64,000 bases of DNA from Mycobacterium sp. HUMS_12744610 (GTDB lineage: Bacteria; Actinomycetota; Actinomycetes; Mycobacteriales; Mycobacteriaceae), in NCBI RefSeq assembly GCF_041206865.1, contig NZ_JBGEDP010000001.1, positions 248,001-312,000 on the forward strand, given 5' to 3'. This document shows positions 35,244 to 43,860 of the stretch, piece by piece. Every line of letters starts with the position of its first letter. The stretch's first letter is position 1. A program made the translations under genes and the position numbers. The notes under the pieces were generated by a model, which was given only the letters and a program-made list of their open reading frames with translations, had not been told where the DNA came from and did not search any database.

Positions 35244-35399
35244 ATGATCGTCTTAGGTGTGGTGCTGCTGATTCTCGGGTTCGTGTTCGGGATTCCCCTG
35301 TTGTGGACGCTCGGCATCGTCGCGCTGGTGATCGGTGCCGTGCTGTGGATCATGGGCTCGGTGGGCCGCCCCGTCGGGGGCCGGCGTTACTGGTACTAG
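35244..35399 (+). CDS. DUF6131-type small membrane protein (51 aa)
   Basis: A 51-residue protein with two short hydrophobic helices (IVLGVVLLILGFVFGIPLL and IVALVIGAVLWIMGS) and a glycine/arginine ending (VGRPVGGRRYWY). GAAGGAAG precedes the start. This matches a small actinobacterial membrane protein family of unknown role. It is directly followed by a strong terminator. Confidence 0.85.
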   Translation: MIVLGVVLLILGFVFGIPLLWTLGIVALVIGAVLWIMGSVGRPVGGRRYWY

Positions 35400-35413
35400 A
35401 CATTCACCGATCG

Positions 35414-35450
35414 AAGTCGCGTGACCGCTTGGCGGTCACGCGACTTTGTT
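35414..35450 (+). terminator. Strong intrinsic terminator
   Basis: A 14-bp perfect stem, AAGTCGCGTGACCG (35414-35427) and its complement at 35433-35446, loop CTTGG, then TGTT. It separates the small membrane genes from tcrX. Confidence 0.9.
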
Positions 35451-35511
35451 TCACAGCCCGCGCATAGCAACGCCTTAGCGGCGGCTCAGGAGGCCGCGCA
35501 TACTGGAACTC

Positions 35512-36252
35512 GTGACGCAGCCCCGGGTCTCAGTAGAGCGGGTGGTCATGTGCCGCGCCGACGGCAACCCGATCAACGTGCTGGTCGTCGACGACGAGGC
35601 CGTCCTCGCCGAGATGGTGGCGATGGCACTGCGATACGAGGGTTGGAGCATCGCCACCGCCGGCGACGGGACGTCGGCCATGGCGGCAGCGCGCGCCCAG
35701 CGGCCGGACGTGGTCGTCCTCGACGTGATGCTGCCCGACATGAGCGGGCTGGACGTGCTGCGCAAACTGCGCGAGGAGAATCCGCAGCTGCCGGTGCTGC
35801 TGCTCACCGCCAAGGACGCGGTGGAAGACCGCATCGCGGGGTTGACCGCGGGCGGCGACGACTATGTCACCAAACCGTTCAGCATCGAAGAGGTGGTGCT
35901 GCGGCTGCGGGCGCTGCTGCGGCGGACCGGGGTGACCACACTGGACAGTGGCGCCCAACTGGTGGTCGGCGACCTGGTGCTGGACGAGGACAGCCACGAG
36001 GTGACCCGCGCCGGCGAGCCGATCGCCTTGACCTCCACCGAATTCGAGCTGCTGCGTTTCATGATGCGCAACTCCCGGCGCGTGCTGAGCAAGGCGCAGA
36101 TTCTCGACCGGGTATGGAGCTACGACTTCGGCGGCCGCTCCAACATCGTGGAGCTCTACATCTCCTACCTGCGCAAGAAGATCGACAACGGTCGTGAGCC
36201 CATGATCCACACGCTGCGCGGGGCGGGCTATGTCCTCAAGCCGGCCCGCTAG
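35512..36252 (+). CDS. tcrX: OmpR-family response regulator TcrX
   Basis: A 246-residue response regulator. The receiver domain has the acidic pair in VVDDEAVL, phosphoacceptor Asp71 (VVLDVMLPD), a TAKDA switch residue and KPFS lysine. The C-terminal winged helix ([45 protein letters not shown]) is OmpR/PhoB type. The start at GTG 35512 is followed by an M-C-R-A-D-G segment also found in TcrX as I recall it. It is translationally coupled to the kinase, overlapping by 23 bases. M. tuberculosis TcrXY responds to iron limitation; that is known for the orthologue only. Confidence 0.92.
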   Translation: MTQPRVSVERVVMCRADGNPINVLVVDDEAVLAEMVAMALRYEGWSIATAGDGTSAMAAARAQRPDVVVLDVMLPDMSGLDVLRKLREENPQLPVLLLTAKDAVEDRIAGLTAGGDDYVTKPFSIEEVVLRLRALLRRTGVTTLDSGAQLVVGDLVLDEDSHEVTRAGEPIALTSTEFELLRFMMRNSRRVLSKAQILDRVWSYDFGGRSNIVELYISYLRKKIDNGREPMIHTLRGAGYVLKPAR

Positions 36253-37741
36253 CAGCGGGTCGCGGCCGTCGGCTGGCCCCCGGCGCGTCTGGTCGCTGCG
36301 GCTTCGGCTGCTGGTCGGGCAGGTCGTGGTGCTCGCGGTGGTGTGCATCGGGATCACCGCCGCGACCGAGCTGTCGCTGCTGCGCCACCTCGTGACCCAG
36401 CTCGACGGGCAGCTCGCCGGGACCTCCTACCGCTCGGCGCTGATGTATCCCGAACGGAACCGTTCGGGCGGCAAGTGGATGCACCATTACTGGCGGCCCG
36501 GGCCCGGCCCCATGTTCCTCGACGCCCCGGGCCAGCCCGCGGGCATGGTCGCCGCGGTGGTCAGCGACGGCAGGACGGTGGAGGCTGGCTACCTGACCCC
36601 CAGCGGCACCCGGGCCGACGTGACCCCTGCCGCCCAAACGCAACTCGCGAACATCGCCGGCAGCCGCACACCGGTGACGCTCGAACTCGACGGCCTCGGC
36701 CGCTACCGCGTCGTCGGCGCCCCGAGCCGCAGCGGCAACGACATCATCGTCACCGGGCTGTCGATGTCCAACGTCGACGCCACCATGATCCGCATGCTGG
36801 TCATCCTGGGGATCGTCACCGTGGTCGCGCTCGTCGCCGCGACGACCGCCGGTGTCGTCATCATCCGGCGCGCGCTGGCACCACTGCGCCGCGTCGCCCA
36901 GACCGCGCGCGAGGTCGTCGAAACCCCGCTGGACCGCGGTGAGGTCGAGCTGCCGGTGCGGGTCCCCGAACCCGACGCCAACCCGCACACCGAGGTGGGG
37001 CAGCTGGGTTCGGCGCTCAACCGGATGCTCGACCACATCGCCGCCGCGCTGTCGGCGCGCCAGGCCAGCGAGACCCGCGTCCGCCAGTTCGTCGCCGACG
37101 CCAGCCACGAGCTGCGCACCCCGCTGGCCGCGATCCGCGGTTACACCGAACTCACGCAGCGCATGGGGGACGACCGCGAGGCGGTGGCCCACGCGATGAG
37201 CCGGGTGGCGTCGGAAACCGAGCGGATCACCCGCCTCGTCGAGGACCTGCTGCTACTGGCCCGCCTGGACTCCGGCCGTCCGCTGGAGCGCGAGCCGGTG
37301 GACCTGTCGCGGCTGGCGGTCGACGCGGTCAGCGACGCACACGTCGCCGGGCCGGGCCACCGGTGGGAGCTGGACCTGCCCGAGGAACCGGTGATCGTCA
37401 CCGGCGACGCGGCGCGGCTGCACCAGGTGGTCACGAACCTGCTCGCCAACGCCCGCATCCACACCGGCGCGGGCACGATCGTGACGACGCGGCTGAGCAC
37501 CGAACCCGGGCAGGCCGTGATGCAGGTGATCGACAACGGCCCGGGGGTTCCCGCGGCGCTGCAATCGGAGGTGTTCGAGCGGTTCGCGCGCGGTGATTCC
37601 TCCCGCTCCCGCAAGGGTGGCAGCACCGGACTGGGCCTGGCGATCGTCTCCGCGGTTGTCCGCGCGCACCACGGGACCATCACGGTGGACAGCAGGTCCG
37701 GTCACACCGAATTCACGGTGCGATTACCGCTTAGCGATTAG
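36230..37741 (+). CDS. tcrY: Sensor histidine kinase TcrY
   Basis: A 503-residue membrane kinase. Helix 1 ([21 protein letters not shown]) and helix 2 ([23 protein letters not shown]) frame an extracytoplasmic sensor of about 130 residues. A HAMP-like linker ([14 protein letters not shown]) leads to the HisKA domain with His293 ([13 protein letters not shown]) and the ATPase with N box (NLLANARIH), G1 (DNGPGVP) and G2 (GLGLAIV). It pairs with TcrX. Its stop overlaps the lpqH stop on the other strand. Confidence 0.93.
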   Translation: MSSSRPASSGSRPSAGPRRVWSLRLRLLVGQVVVLAVVCIGITAATELSLLRHLVTQLDGQLAGTSYRSALMYPERNRSGGKWMHHYWRPGPGPMFLDAPGQPAGMVAAVVSDGRTVEAGYLTPSGTRADVTPAAQTQLANIAGSRTPVTLELDGLGRYRVVGAPSRSGNDIIVTGLSMSNVDATMIRMLVILGIVTVVALVAATTAGVVIIRRALAPLRRVAQTAREVVETPLDRGEVELPVRVPEPDANPHTEVGQLGSALNRMLDHIAAALSARQASETRVRQFVADASHELRTPLAAIRGYTELTQRMGDDREAVAHAMSRVASETERITRLVEDLLLLARLDSGRPLEREPVDLSRLAVDAVSDAHVAGPGHRWELDLPEEPVIVTGDAARLHQVVTNLLANARIHTGAGTIVTTRLSTEPGQAVMQVIDNGPGVPAALQSEVFERFARGDSSRSRKGGSTGLGLAIVSAVVRAHHGTITVDSRSGHTEFTVRLPLSD

Positions 37742-38218
37742 CTGGAGCAGGTGACGTCGATTTCGAAAGGCTTGTTCACCGGCTGCATGGGGTTTGCCAT
37801 GTCCACGCCCGTGGCCGTGCCGGTGATCTTGTAGCTGTTGCCGTTCTTGGTCGCCGAGGCGTTGCCCTGGCCGGTGCCCGGCGTATAGCCGAGTGTCACC
37901 CCGTTGACATTGCCCAGCCCGACGGATTTCACCTGGGGAGGGTTGGCGTCGGTGAGCACCGCGGCGATGCCGGTCGTCGAGCCGCCGATCGCGATGTTGA
38001 CGGTGCCGCCGCTGGTGCTGCACACCGTTGTGCCGCTGACGTTTTGGTCCTTGCCGTCGATGATGACCTTGGTGCCGGCCGAGCCGGTGGCTCGCCGGCG
38101 CGCTCGTGCCCGAGCTGGACCCGGAACTGCTGGTGGTCGACTTGTTGCTCGAACAACCGGAAATTCCCGCCGCCAGAATCGCCGCTCCGGTCACCGCGAC
38201 CGTCAGTCCTCGCTTCAC
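37738..38218 (-). pseudogene. lpqH: LpqH-type 19-kDa lipoprotein gene, frameshifted
   Basis: The ATG at 38218 opens a lipoprotein signal ([22 protein letters not shown], lipobox AGISGC with the lipidated Cys) and a Ser/Thr linker. At about 38090 the frame shifts; in the next frame the mature domain continues intact ([59 protein letters not shown]). LpqH is a major mycobacterial TLR2 agonist and is normally conserved, so either a real loss or a read error in the GC-rich linker explains this. Confidence 0.88.
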
Positions 38219-38358
38219 CCGTGCTCCTTTGCCCGATGTTGACGGTCCTTGGGCTTTCGGGACCGTGCGGGCAGTATGCGGGTTTGCCGGGACAAAGACC
38301 AGGGCCGGCGGAAACTCTTTCCGTGTTCATTAGCTGCCGGACGTGGCAGGCTATTGCC

Positions 38359-40233
38359 GTGAATCACAAAACCCCCACCGCGGCCATCGAGTCGGCGCAT
38401 CGCGAACACGATCTGCCGTTCGAGGACACGACGGATTTCCGTGACGCCGACCGCGGTTTCATCGCCGCCCTGTCCCCGTGCGTCGTCAAGGCGGACGACG
38501 GCCGGGTCGTATGGGACAACGACGCCTACGCCTTCCTCGGCGGTCCCGCGCCGACCACGGTGCACCCCAGCCTGTGGCGGCAATCGACCCTGGCCGCCAA
38601 ACAGGGCCTCTACGAGGTGGTTCCGGGAATCTATCAGGTGCGCGGCCTCGACCTCTCGAACATCACCTTCGTCGAGGGCGACACCGGGATCATCGTCATC
38701 GATCCGCTGGTGTCCACCGAGGTGGCCGCCGCGGCGCTGGGCCTGTACCGCGCCCACCGCGGCGGCGACCGCCCCGTCGCCGCGGTCATCTACACCCACA
38801 GCCACGTCGACCACTTCGGCGGCGTCCTGGGCGTCACCTCGCAGGCCGAGGTGGACGCGGGGGCCGTCGCCGTGCTGGCCCCGGAGGGGTTCATCGAACA
38901 CGCGGTGCAGGAGAACGTGTTCGCCGGACCGGCGATGACCCGGCGGGCCACCTACATGTACGGGACCCTGCTGCCCCGCGGCCCCCACGGCCAGGTGGGC
39001 TGCGGGCTCGGGCAGGCCCCGTCCACCGGCGAGGTGGCCGTCATCGTCCCGACGGTCGTCATCCGGCGGACCGGCGAGAAGCACGTCATCGACGGCGTGG
39101 AGATCGAGTTCCAGATGGCGCCCGGCACCGAGGCGCCGGCCGAGATGCATTTCTATTTCCCGCGTTTCCGCGCGCTGTGCATGGCCGAGAACGCCACCCA
39201 CAACCTGCACAACCTGCTGACCCTGCGCGGCGCGCTGGTGCGCGACCCGCACGCGTGGTCGGGCTACCTCACCGAGGCGATCGACACGTTCGCCGACCGC
39301 GCCGACGTGGTGTTCGCCTCCCATCACTGGCCGACCTGGGGGCGCGAGAGCATCGTCGAGTTCCTGTCGCTGCAGCGAGACCTGTATGCCTACCTGCACG
39401 ACCAGACGCTGCGGTTGCTGAACCGCGGCCACACCGGGGTGGAGATCGCCGAGATGTTCCAGCTGCCGCCGGCGCTGGAGCGGGCCTGGCACACCCACGG
39501 CTACTACGGTTCGGTCAGCCACAACGTCAAGGCGGTCTACCAGCGCTACATGGGCTGGTTCGACGGCAATCCGGCCCGGCTGTGGCCACATCCGCCGGAG
39601 GCGATCGGGCCCCGCTACGTGGCCGCGATGGGCGGCATCGACCGGGTGGTCGAGGTGGCCGCCGCGGCGTTCGAATCCGGCGACTTCCGCTGGGCGGCAA
39701 CGCTGCTCGATCACGCGCTGTTCACCGACAGCGGCCATGGCCCTGCCCGTGAGCTGTACGCCGACACCCTCGAGCAGCTCGCCTACGGCGCGGAGAACGC
39801 GACCTGGCGCAACTTCTTCCTCAGCGGCGCAACCGAATTGCGGGACGGCAACCTCGGCACCGCGACCACCGCCACCTCGCTGTCGCTGCTGGGTCAGCTG
39901 ACCCCGGAGCAGATCTTCGACGGCCTGGCCATCCGCGTCGACGGGCCGCGCGCCTGGGGACTCGACCTCGACCTCGACGTCGAATTCGCCGAGCCTGCGG
40001 AGAACTACCGGCTCACGCTGCGCAACGGGGTGCTGATCTATCGGAAGGGGGCCGCCGACCCGACGACCGCGTCGGTGACTGTGAGCGTGGGCAGCAAGCT
40101 CCGGCTGCTGACCGTCGCGATGGGCGACTTCGACTCGCCCGGGTTGCGGATCTCCGGCGACCAGTCGGCGCTCCAGGCGTTTCTCGGCGTGCTCGACGAG
40201 CCCGACCCTGCCTTCGACATCGTCACGCCGTGA
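38359..40233 (+). CDS. Alkyl/aryl sulfatase, metallo-beta-lactamase type (Rv3762c-like)
   Basis: A 624-residue linear alkylsulfatase that would hydrolyse alkyl sulfate esters. The MBL domain shows the zinc-binding THSHVDHFGG at about residue 147, AENATHNLHNL and SHHWPTWG; a helical dimerisation domain follows (WHTHGYYGSVSHN, RYMGWFDGNPARL), then a SCP2-like C-terminal domain (LAIRVDGPRAWGLDLDLDVEF). The GTG at 38359 is chosen; the open frame upstream is antisense to lpqH. In M. tuberculosis this gene also lies next to lpqH. No signal peptide. Confidence 0.92.
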   Translation: MNHKTPTAAIESAHREHDLPFEDTTDFRDADRGFIAALSPCVVKADDGRVVWDNDAYAFLGGPAPTTVHPSLWRQSTLAAKQGLYEVVPGIYQVRGLDLSNITFVEGDTGIIVIDPLVSTEVAAAALGLYRAHRGGDRPVAAVIYTHSHVDHFGGVLGVTSQAEVDAGAVAVLAPEGFIEHAVQENVFAGPAMTRRATYMYGTLLPRGPHGQVGCGLGQAPSTGEVAVIVPTVVIRRTGEKHVIDGVEIEFQMAPGTEAPAEMHFYFPRFRALCMAENATHNLHNLLTLRGALVRDPHAWSGYLTEAIDTFADRADVVFASHHWPTWGRESIVEFLSLQRDLYAYLHDQTLRLLNRGHTGVEIAEMFQLPPALERAWHTHGYYGSVSHNVKAVYQRYMGWFDGNPARLWPHPPEAIGPRYVAAMGGIDRVVEVAAAAFESGDFRWAATLLDHALFTDSGHGPARELYADTLEQLAYGAENATWRNFFLSGATELRDGNLGTATTATSLSLLGQLTPEQIFDGLAIRVDGPRAWGLDLDLDVEFAEPAENYRLTLRNGVLIYRKGAADPTTASVTVSVGSKLRLLTVAMGDFDSPGLRISGDQSALQAFLGVLDEPDPAFDIVTP

Positions 40234-41197
40234 CGTCGATGACGACCTTGCCGATCGCCTTGCGGTCGGCCACGTGCCGCAGGGCCGCCGCCGCCTCGGC
40301 CAACGGGAAGCGGGCGCCGATGTAGGGCCGGACCGTGCCGGCGGCGAACAGCTGCGCGAGCTCGGCCATGTCGCGCGCGGCGTCGTCGGGCCGGTCGGCC
40401 ATGAAGGTGCGGATCTCCATGCCGCGCACCGTGATGCCTTTGAGCAGAACAAGGTTCAAGGGGATCGACGGTATGGTCCCCGCGGCGTAGCCGAGGGTGA
40501 CGAACGTCCCGCCGCGGGCCAGGGCGCGCAGCGCCGGCTCGGCGTAGGGCCCGCCCACGGGATCGAGGACCACGCGGGCGCCGTCGCCGGTCAGCTCGCG
40601 GATGCGCGACTTGAGGTCCTCGGTGGCGTAGTCGACGACCGCCGCGGCGCCCCGCTGCCGGCACAGCGCGAGCTTGTCCGGGCTGGACGCGGCCGCCAGC
40701 ACCCGGGCGCCCATCGCCACGGCCAGGTCGACGGCCGCCAGCCCCACGCCGCCGGCGGCGCCCAGCACCACCACCCAGTCGCCTTGGCGGACAACGGCGA
40801 TCGAGCGCAGGGCGTGGTAGGCGGTGCGGTAGGTGACGCCGAACGCGGCCGCCGAGGCGAAGTCGGCGCCGTCGGGGATGGGCGTCACCGACGCCGCGTC
40901 GAGCAGGGCCTGCTCGGCGAAGGCCCCGGTGGGCGTCGTCGCCGCGACCCGCTGGCCCGGCCGGAACGGCGCGCCCGCGCCGACCGCCACGACCTCGCCG
41001 GCCAGCTCGCTGCCCGGGACGAACGGCACCGGGATCTTGACCTGATACCTGCCCGCGATCAGCAGCACGTCGGGGAAGTTGACCGCGGCGGCGTGGATCC
41101 GCACCACGACCTGGCCGGGGCCCGGGACCGGGTCGGCCAGCTCGTCGACGACCAGGTCCTCCGGTGCGCCGTAGGAACGACAGACGACCGCGCGCAT
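40223..41197 (-). CDS. Zinc-independent MDR-family NADPH:quinone oxidoreductase
   Basis: A 324-residue medium-chain oxidoreductase of the quinone reductase type: AAAVNFPDVLLIAGRYQVKIPVPFVPGSELAGEV, the nucleotide motif VLGAAGGVGLAAVDLA, DYATEDLKSRIRELTG and DPVGGPYAEPALR. No structural zinc cysteines. It starts at the ATG at 41197 in a TGATG junction with the upstream TetR gene, so it is the last gene of the five-gene minus-strand cluster beginning at 44901. Its end overlaps the sulfatase stop by 11 bases. Confidence 0.9.
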   Translation of the reverse strand: MRAVVCRSYGAPEDLVVDELADPVPGPGQVVVRIHAAAVNFPDVLLIAGRYQVKIPVPFVPGSELAGEVVAVGAGAPFRPGQRVAATTPTGAFAEQALLDAASVTPIPDGADFASAAAFGVTYRTAYHALRSIAVVRQGDWVVVLGAAGGVGLAAVDLAVAMGARVLAAASSPDKLALCRQRGAAAVVDYATEDLKSRIRELTGDGARVVLDPVGGPYAEPALRALARGGTFVTLGYAAGTIPSIPLNLVLLKGITVRGMEIRTFMADRPDDAARDMAELAQLFAAGTVRPYIGARFPLAEAAAALRHVADRKAIGKVVIDVTA

Positions 41198-41853
41198 CAA
41201 CCGACCCCCAACCCGTGCAGGCAGAACCGCACCACGTGCGCGATGTCGTCGGGGCCGGGCCGGTCGGCCGACCCGACGTAGCGGCGCATGGTGGCGGCCG
41301 TGCAGTCGAACACGGCGTCGACGTCGCGGTCCACGTCGGTGCTGCCCAGCGCGGCAACGGGTGCCAGGAGCAGGTCCCGCAACGGGCGCATCATCTCCTG
41401 GTCGGCCGCCCGCCAGTTCGTGGCCGCCGACAGCTGCCCGGCGGCCGCGCGGCTCATGCTGATCAGGTGCGGATCGGCGACCTGCGCCAGCGTGCCCTCG
41501 ATCCAGCGGGCGACCTGGTCGGCCGGTCGCGACTCCTTGGCCATCTGGTGCTCGAGATAGGAGACCACGATCGCCACGCCCCGTTCCATGACGGCCAGGA
41601 TGAGGTCGTCCTTGCCGGCGAAATACCGGTAGAACGCCTTGTTCGACGAGCCGGCCTCGGTGACGATGTCGCTGACGCGCGGCGGCTCGGGCGCGACGCG
41701 TTCCATCACCCGCACCGCGGCGGCCAGGATGCGTTCGACCTCCTCGGTGGCCTCCCGCTGCCGCTCGTCGAGCGCCCGCTCGACGGCCGCGGTGACCCGG
41801 TCACCGGTCAACGAGATCCCCGTATTTGGCGCGGGCGGCCTCGCGGCGGACAT
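41197..41853 (-). CDS. TetR-family regulator
   Basis: A TetR protein: REATEEVERILAAAVRVMERV, then VSDIVTEAGSSNKAFYRYFAGKDDLILAVMERG as the helix-turn-helix, followed by a ligand-binding domain. The drawn start at 41853 overlaps the acyl-CoA dehydrogenase gene by 53 bases; a TTG at 41811 gives 204 residues and less overlap. It lies inside the APH-SDR-ACAD-TetR-quinone reductase cluster and probably regulates it in response to an acyl-CoA. Confidence 0.87.
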   Translation of the reverse strand: MSAARPPAPNTGISLTGDRVTAAVERALDERQREATEEVERILAAAVRVMERVAPEPPRVSDIVTEAGSSNKAFYRYFAGKDDLILAVMERGVAIVVSYLEHQMAKESRPADQVARWIEGTLAQVADPHLISMSRAAAGQLSAATNWRAADQEMMRPLRDLLLAPVAALGSTDVDRDVDAVFDCTAATMRRYVGSADRPGPDDIAHVVRFCLHGLGVG

Positions 41854-43084
41854 CCAGCATCTCGCTGGGCCACTCGGCGTCTTCGGCCTCGTACCCCTTG
41901 AGCAGCATCTTGGCCAGGTTGACCTTGTGGGCCTCGGTGGGGCCGTCCGCCAGCCCGAGCACCACGCCGCCGAGCAGGACGTTGACCAGCGGCAGCTGGT
42001 CGGTGGTGCCCAGCGCGCCGTGCACCTGGATCGCGCGCATGCCGATCGATTTCAGCACCTGCGACGCCAGGATCTTGCAGGCGGCGATCTCCTGGCGGGC
42101 CGCGTGCTCGCCGGCGGTGTCGATGAGCCAGGCGGCGTGCAGCACGGCCAGCCGGAAGGGCATCAGCTCGGTGTAGGAGTCGGCGACGAACGCCTGCACC
42201 AGCTGCTTGTCGGCCAGCGAACTACCTTGGGTGAAACGGCTTTTCGCGCGCCGCGACATCATCTCGACGGCGCGCTGGGCCACGCCGATCGAGCGCATCG
42301 CGTGGTGCAGCCGCCCACCGGCCAGCCGCGCCTGCAGGATCATGAAGCCCTGACCGGGCTCCCCGAGCAACGCGTCGGCGGGCACCCGCACCCCGTCGTA
42401 GTGCACCAGGGAATGCCCGGCCTCGTGGGGCAGCGCACCGACCAGGTGGTGGGTGGCCTCGACCTTCAGCCCCTCGGTGCCGGCCGGGATCAGGAACGTC
42501 GAGGCCCCGCGGTGGACCGGGACGTCGGGGTCGGTGATCGCGACGACGATGAAGAACGAGGCGACAGATGCGTTGGAGGAGAAGTACTTCCGCCCGGTGA
42601 TCACCCAGCCGTCCCCGTCGGGCACGGCGCGGGTGGTGAACACGCGGGGGTCGGAGCCGCCCTGCGGTTCGGTCATCGAGAAGCACGAGAAGATCTCGCC
42701 GGAGAGTAGCCCGGACAGGTATCGGTCCTTCTGCTCCCGGGTGCCGAAGCGGGCGATGATCTCGGCGTTGCCGGTGTCGGGCGCCTGCGTGCCGAACACG
42801 ATCGGCGCCCACGGGCTGCGGCCCAGGATCTCGTTGATCAGCGTGAGCTTGACCGCCCCGAATCCCTGCCCGCCCAGTTCGGGGCCCAGATGCGGTGCCC
42901 ACAAGCCGTTGTCGCGGACCTGCTGCTTGAGCGGATCGACGATCCGGCGGCGTTCGTCGTTCAGTGGCAGGAACTCGCAACCGGGGAACACCACCTCGAG
43001 GGGTTCGACCTCCTCGCGCACGAACTCGCGGATCCAGTCGAGTTTCTTCTCGAACTCCGGCTCGGTGGAGAAGTCCCAAGGCAT
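41801..43084 (-). CDS. Acyl-CoA dehydrogenase
   Basis: A 427-residue FAD-dependent acyl-CoA dehydrogenase: CFSMTEPQGGSDPRVFTT and FSSNASVASFFIVVA contact FAD and substrate; GQGFMILQARLAGGRLHHA and QVHGALGTTDQLPLVNVLLGGVVLGLADGPTEAHK are the C-terminal hallmarks. Catalytic Glu placement resembles the ACAD10/11-like branch (YxDGPxEVH-like ADGPTEAHK). It follows an SDR gene and an APH-fold kinase gene on the same strand, the two-protein equivalent of the fused animal ACAD11. Confidence 0.93.
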   Translation of the reverse strand: MPWDFSTEPEFEKKLDWIREFVREEVEPLEVVFPGCEFLPLNDERRRIVDPLKQQVRDNGLWAPHLGPELGGQGFGAVKLTLINEILGRSPWAPIVFGTQAPDTGNAEIIARFGTREQKDRYLSGLLSGEIFSCFSMTEPQGGSDPRVFTTRAVPDGDGWVITGRKYFSSNASVASFFIVVAITDPDVPVHRGASTFLIPAGTEGLKVEATHHLVGALPHEAGHSLVHYDGVRVPADALLGEPGQGFMILQARLAGGRLHHAMRSIGVAQRAVEMMSRRAKSRFTQGSSLADKQLVQAFVADSYTELMPFRLAVLHAAWLIDTAGEHAARQEIAACKILASQVLKSIGMRAIQVHGALGTTDQLPLVNVLLGGVVLGLADGPTEAHKVNLAKMLLKGYEAEDAEWPSEMLDVRREAARAKYGDLVDR

Positions 43085-43100
43085 CGAAGGCTCCTATCGG

Positions 43101-43859
43101 TTAGGGGATTCCGCCGTCGGCCCGCACGATGGAGCCGGTGGTGAAGCTGGATGCGTCGGAGGCCAGGAACAGCGCGGCGCCGACGATCTCGGGTGGGTCG
43201 CCGGCGCGTTTGAGTGCGAGGTGGCCGAAGTTGTTGTCGCCGGACAGATCCCACGCCTTGCTGACGTCGGTGAGAAACGGGCCGGCCATCAGGGTGTTCA
43301 CGCGGACGGTCGGCCCGAACGCCTGCGCCAGGCCTTCGGTCATCGCGTTGAGGCCGGCCTTGGCGGCGGCATAGGGGATGATGCCGCCGTTGGGGCGCAG
43401 CGAGCCGGTGGAGCTGACGTTGATGATCGAGCCGCGCCCGGCCGCCACCATGCGCTCGCCGACCAGCGCCGACAACCGGAACGGCCCCTTGAGGTTGAGG
43501 TTGACCACCGCGTCGAACAGCTTCTCGGTGACGTCGGTCAGCTTGTCGTAGAGCGGCGACATGCCGGCGTTGTTGATCAGGGTGTCGACCTTGCCGAACC
43601 GGTCGTAGGCCGCCTCGACCAGCCCGTCGAGCTGATCCCAGCGGCCCACGTGCACCTGGTATGGCATTGCTGTGCGGCCGGTTTGGGATTCGATCTCCGC
43701 GGCGGTCGCGACGCAGTTGTCCATGTTGCGACTGGCGATCACCACGTCGGCGCCGCAGCGGGCCGCGGCGAACGCCATCTCCCGGCCCAGGCCCCGGCTG
43801 CCGCCGGTGATCAGCACCACCCGATCGGTGAGGTCGAAAAGCCCGTCGGCATAACCCAT
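43101..43859 (-). CDS. Short-chain dehydrogenase/reductase
   Basis: A 252-residue classical SDR: cofactor loop TGGSRGLG, NNAG, catalytic Ser (NVSSTGS) and YAAAK with Tyr/Lys, and TGSIVRADGG at the C-terminus. It would oxidise a hydroxyl or reduce a ketone with NAD(P). It starts 1 base after the APH gene stop and ends 16 bases before the acyl-CoA dehydrogenase start, so all three are one operon. Confidence 0.93.
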   Translation of the reverse strand: MGYADGLFDLTDRVVLITGGSRGLGREMAFAAARCGADVVIASRNMDNCVATAAEIESQTGRTAMPYQVHVGRWDQLDGLVEAAYDRFGKVDTLINNAGMSPLYDKLTDVTEKLFDAVVNLNLKGPFRLSALVGERMVAAGRGSIINVSSTGSLRPNGGIIPYAAAKAGLNAMTEGLAQAFGPTVRVNTLMAGPFLTDVSKAWDLSGDNNFGHLALKRAGDPPEIVGAALFLASDASSFTTGSIVRADGGIP

Positions 43860-43860
43860 T

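Noticed and set aside
38044..38358. N-terminal extension of the alkylsulfatase
   Set aside because: It is antisense to lpqH, has no family resemblance, and a GTG at 38359 is followed directly by the conserved protein.
38215..40452. 745-residue minus-strand frame opposite the alkylsulfatase
   Set aside because: Antisense frames of this length are common in high-GC mycobacterial genes; composition is Arg/Gly/Val-rich and no motif is present.
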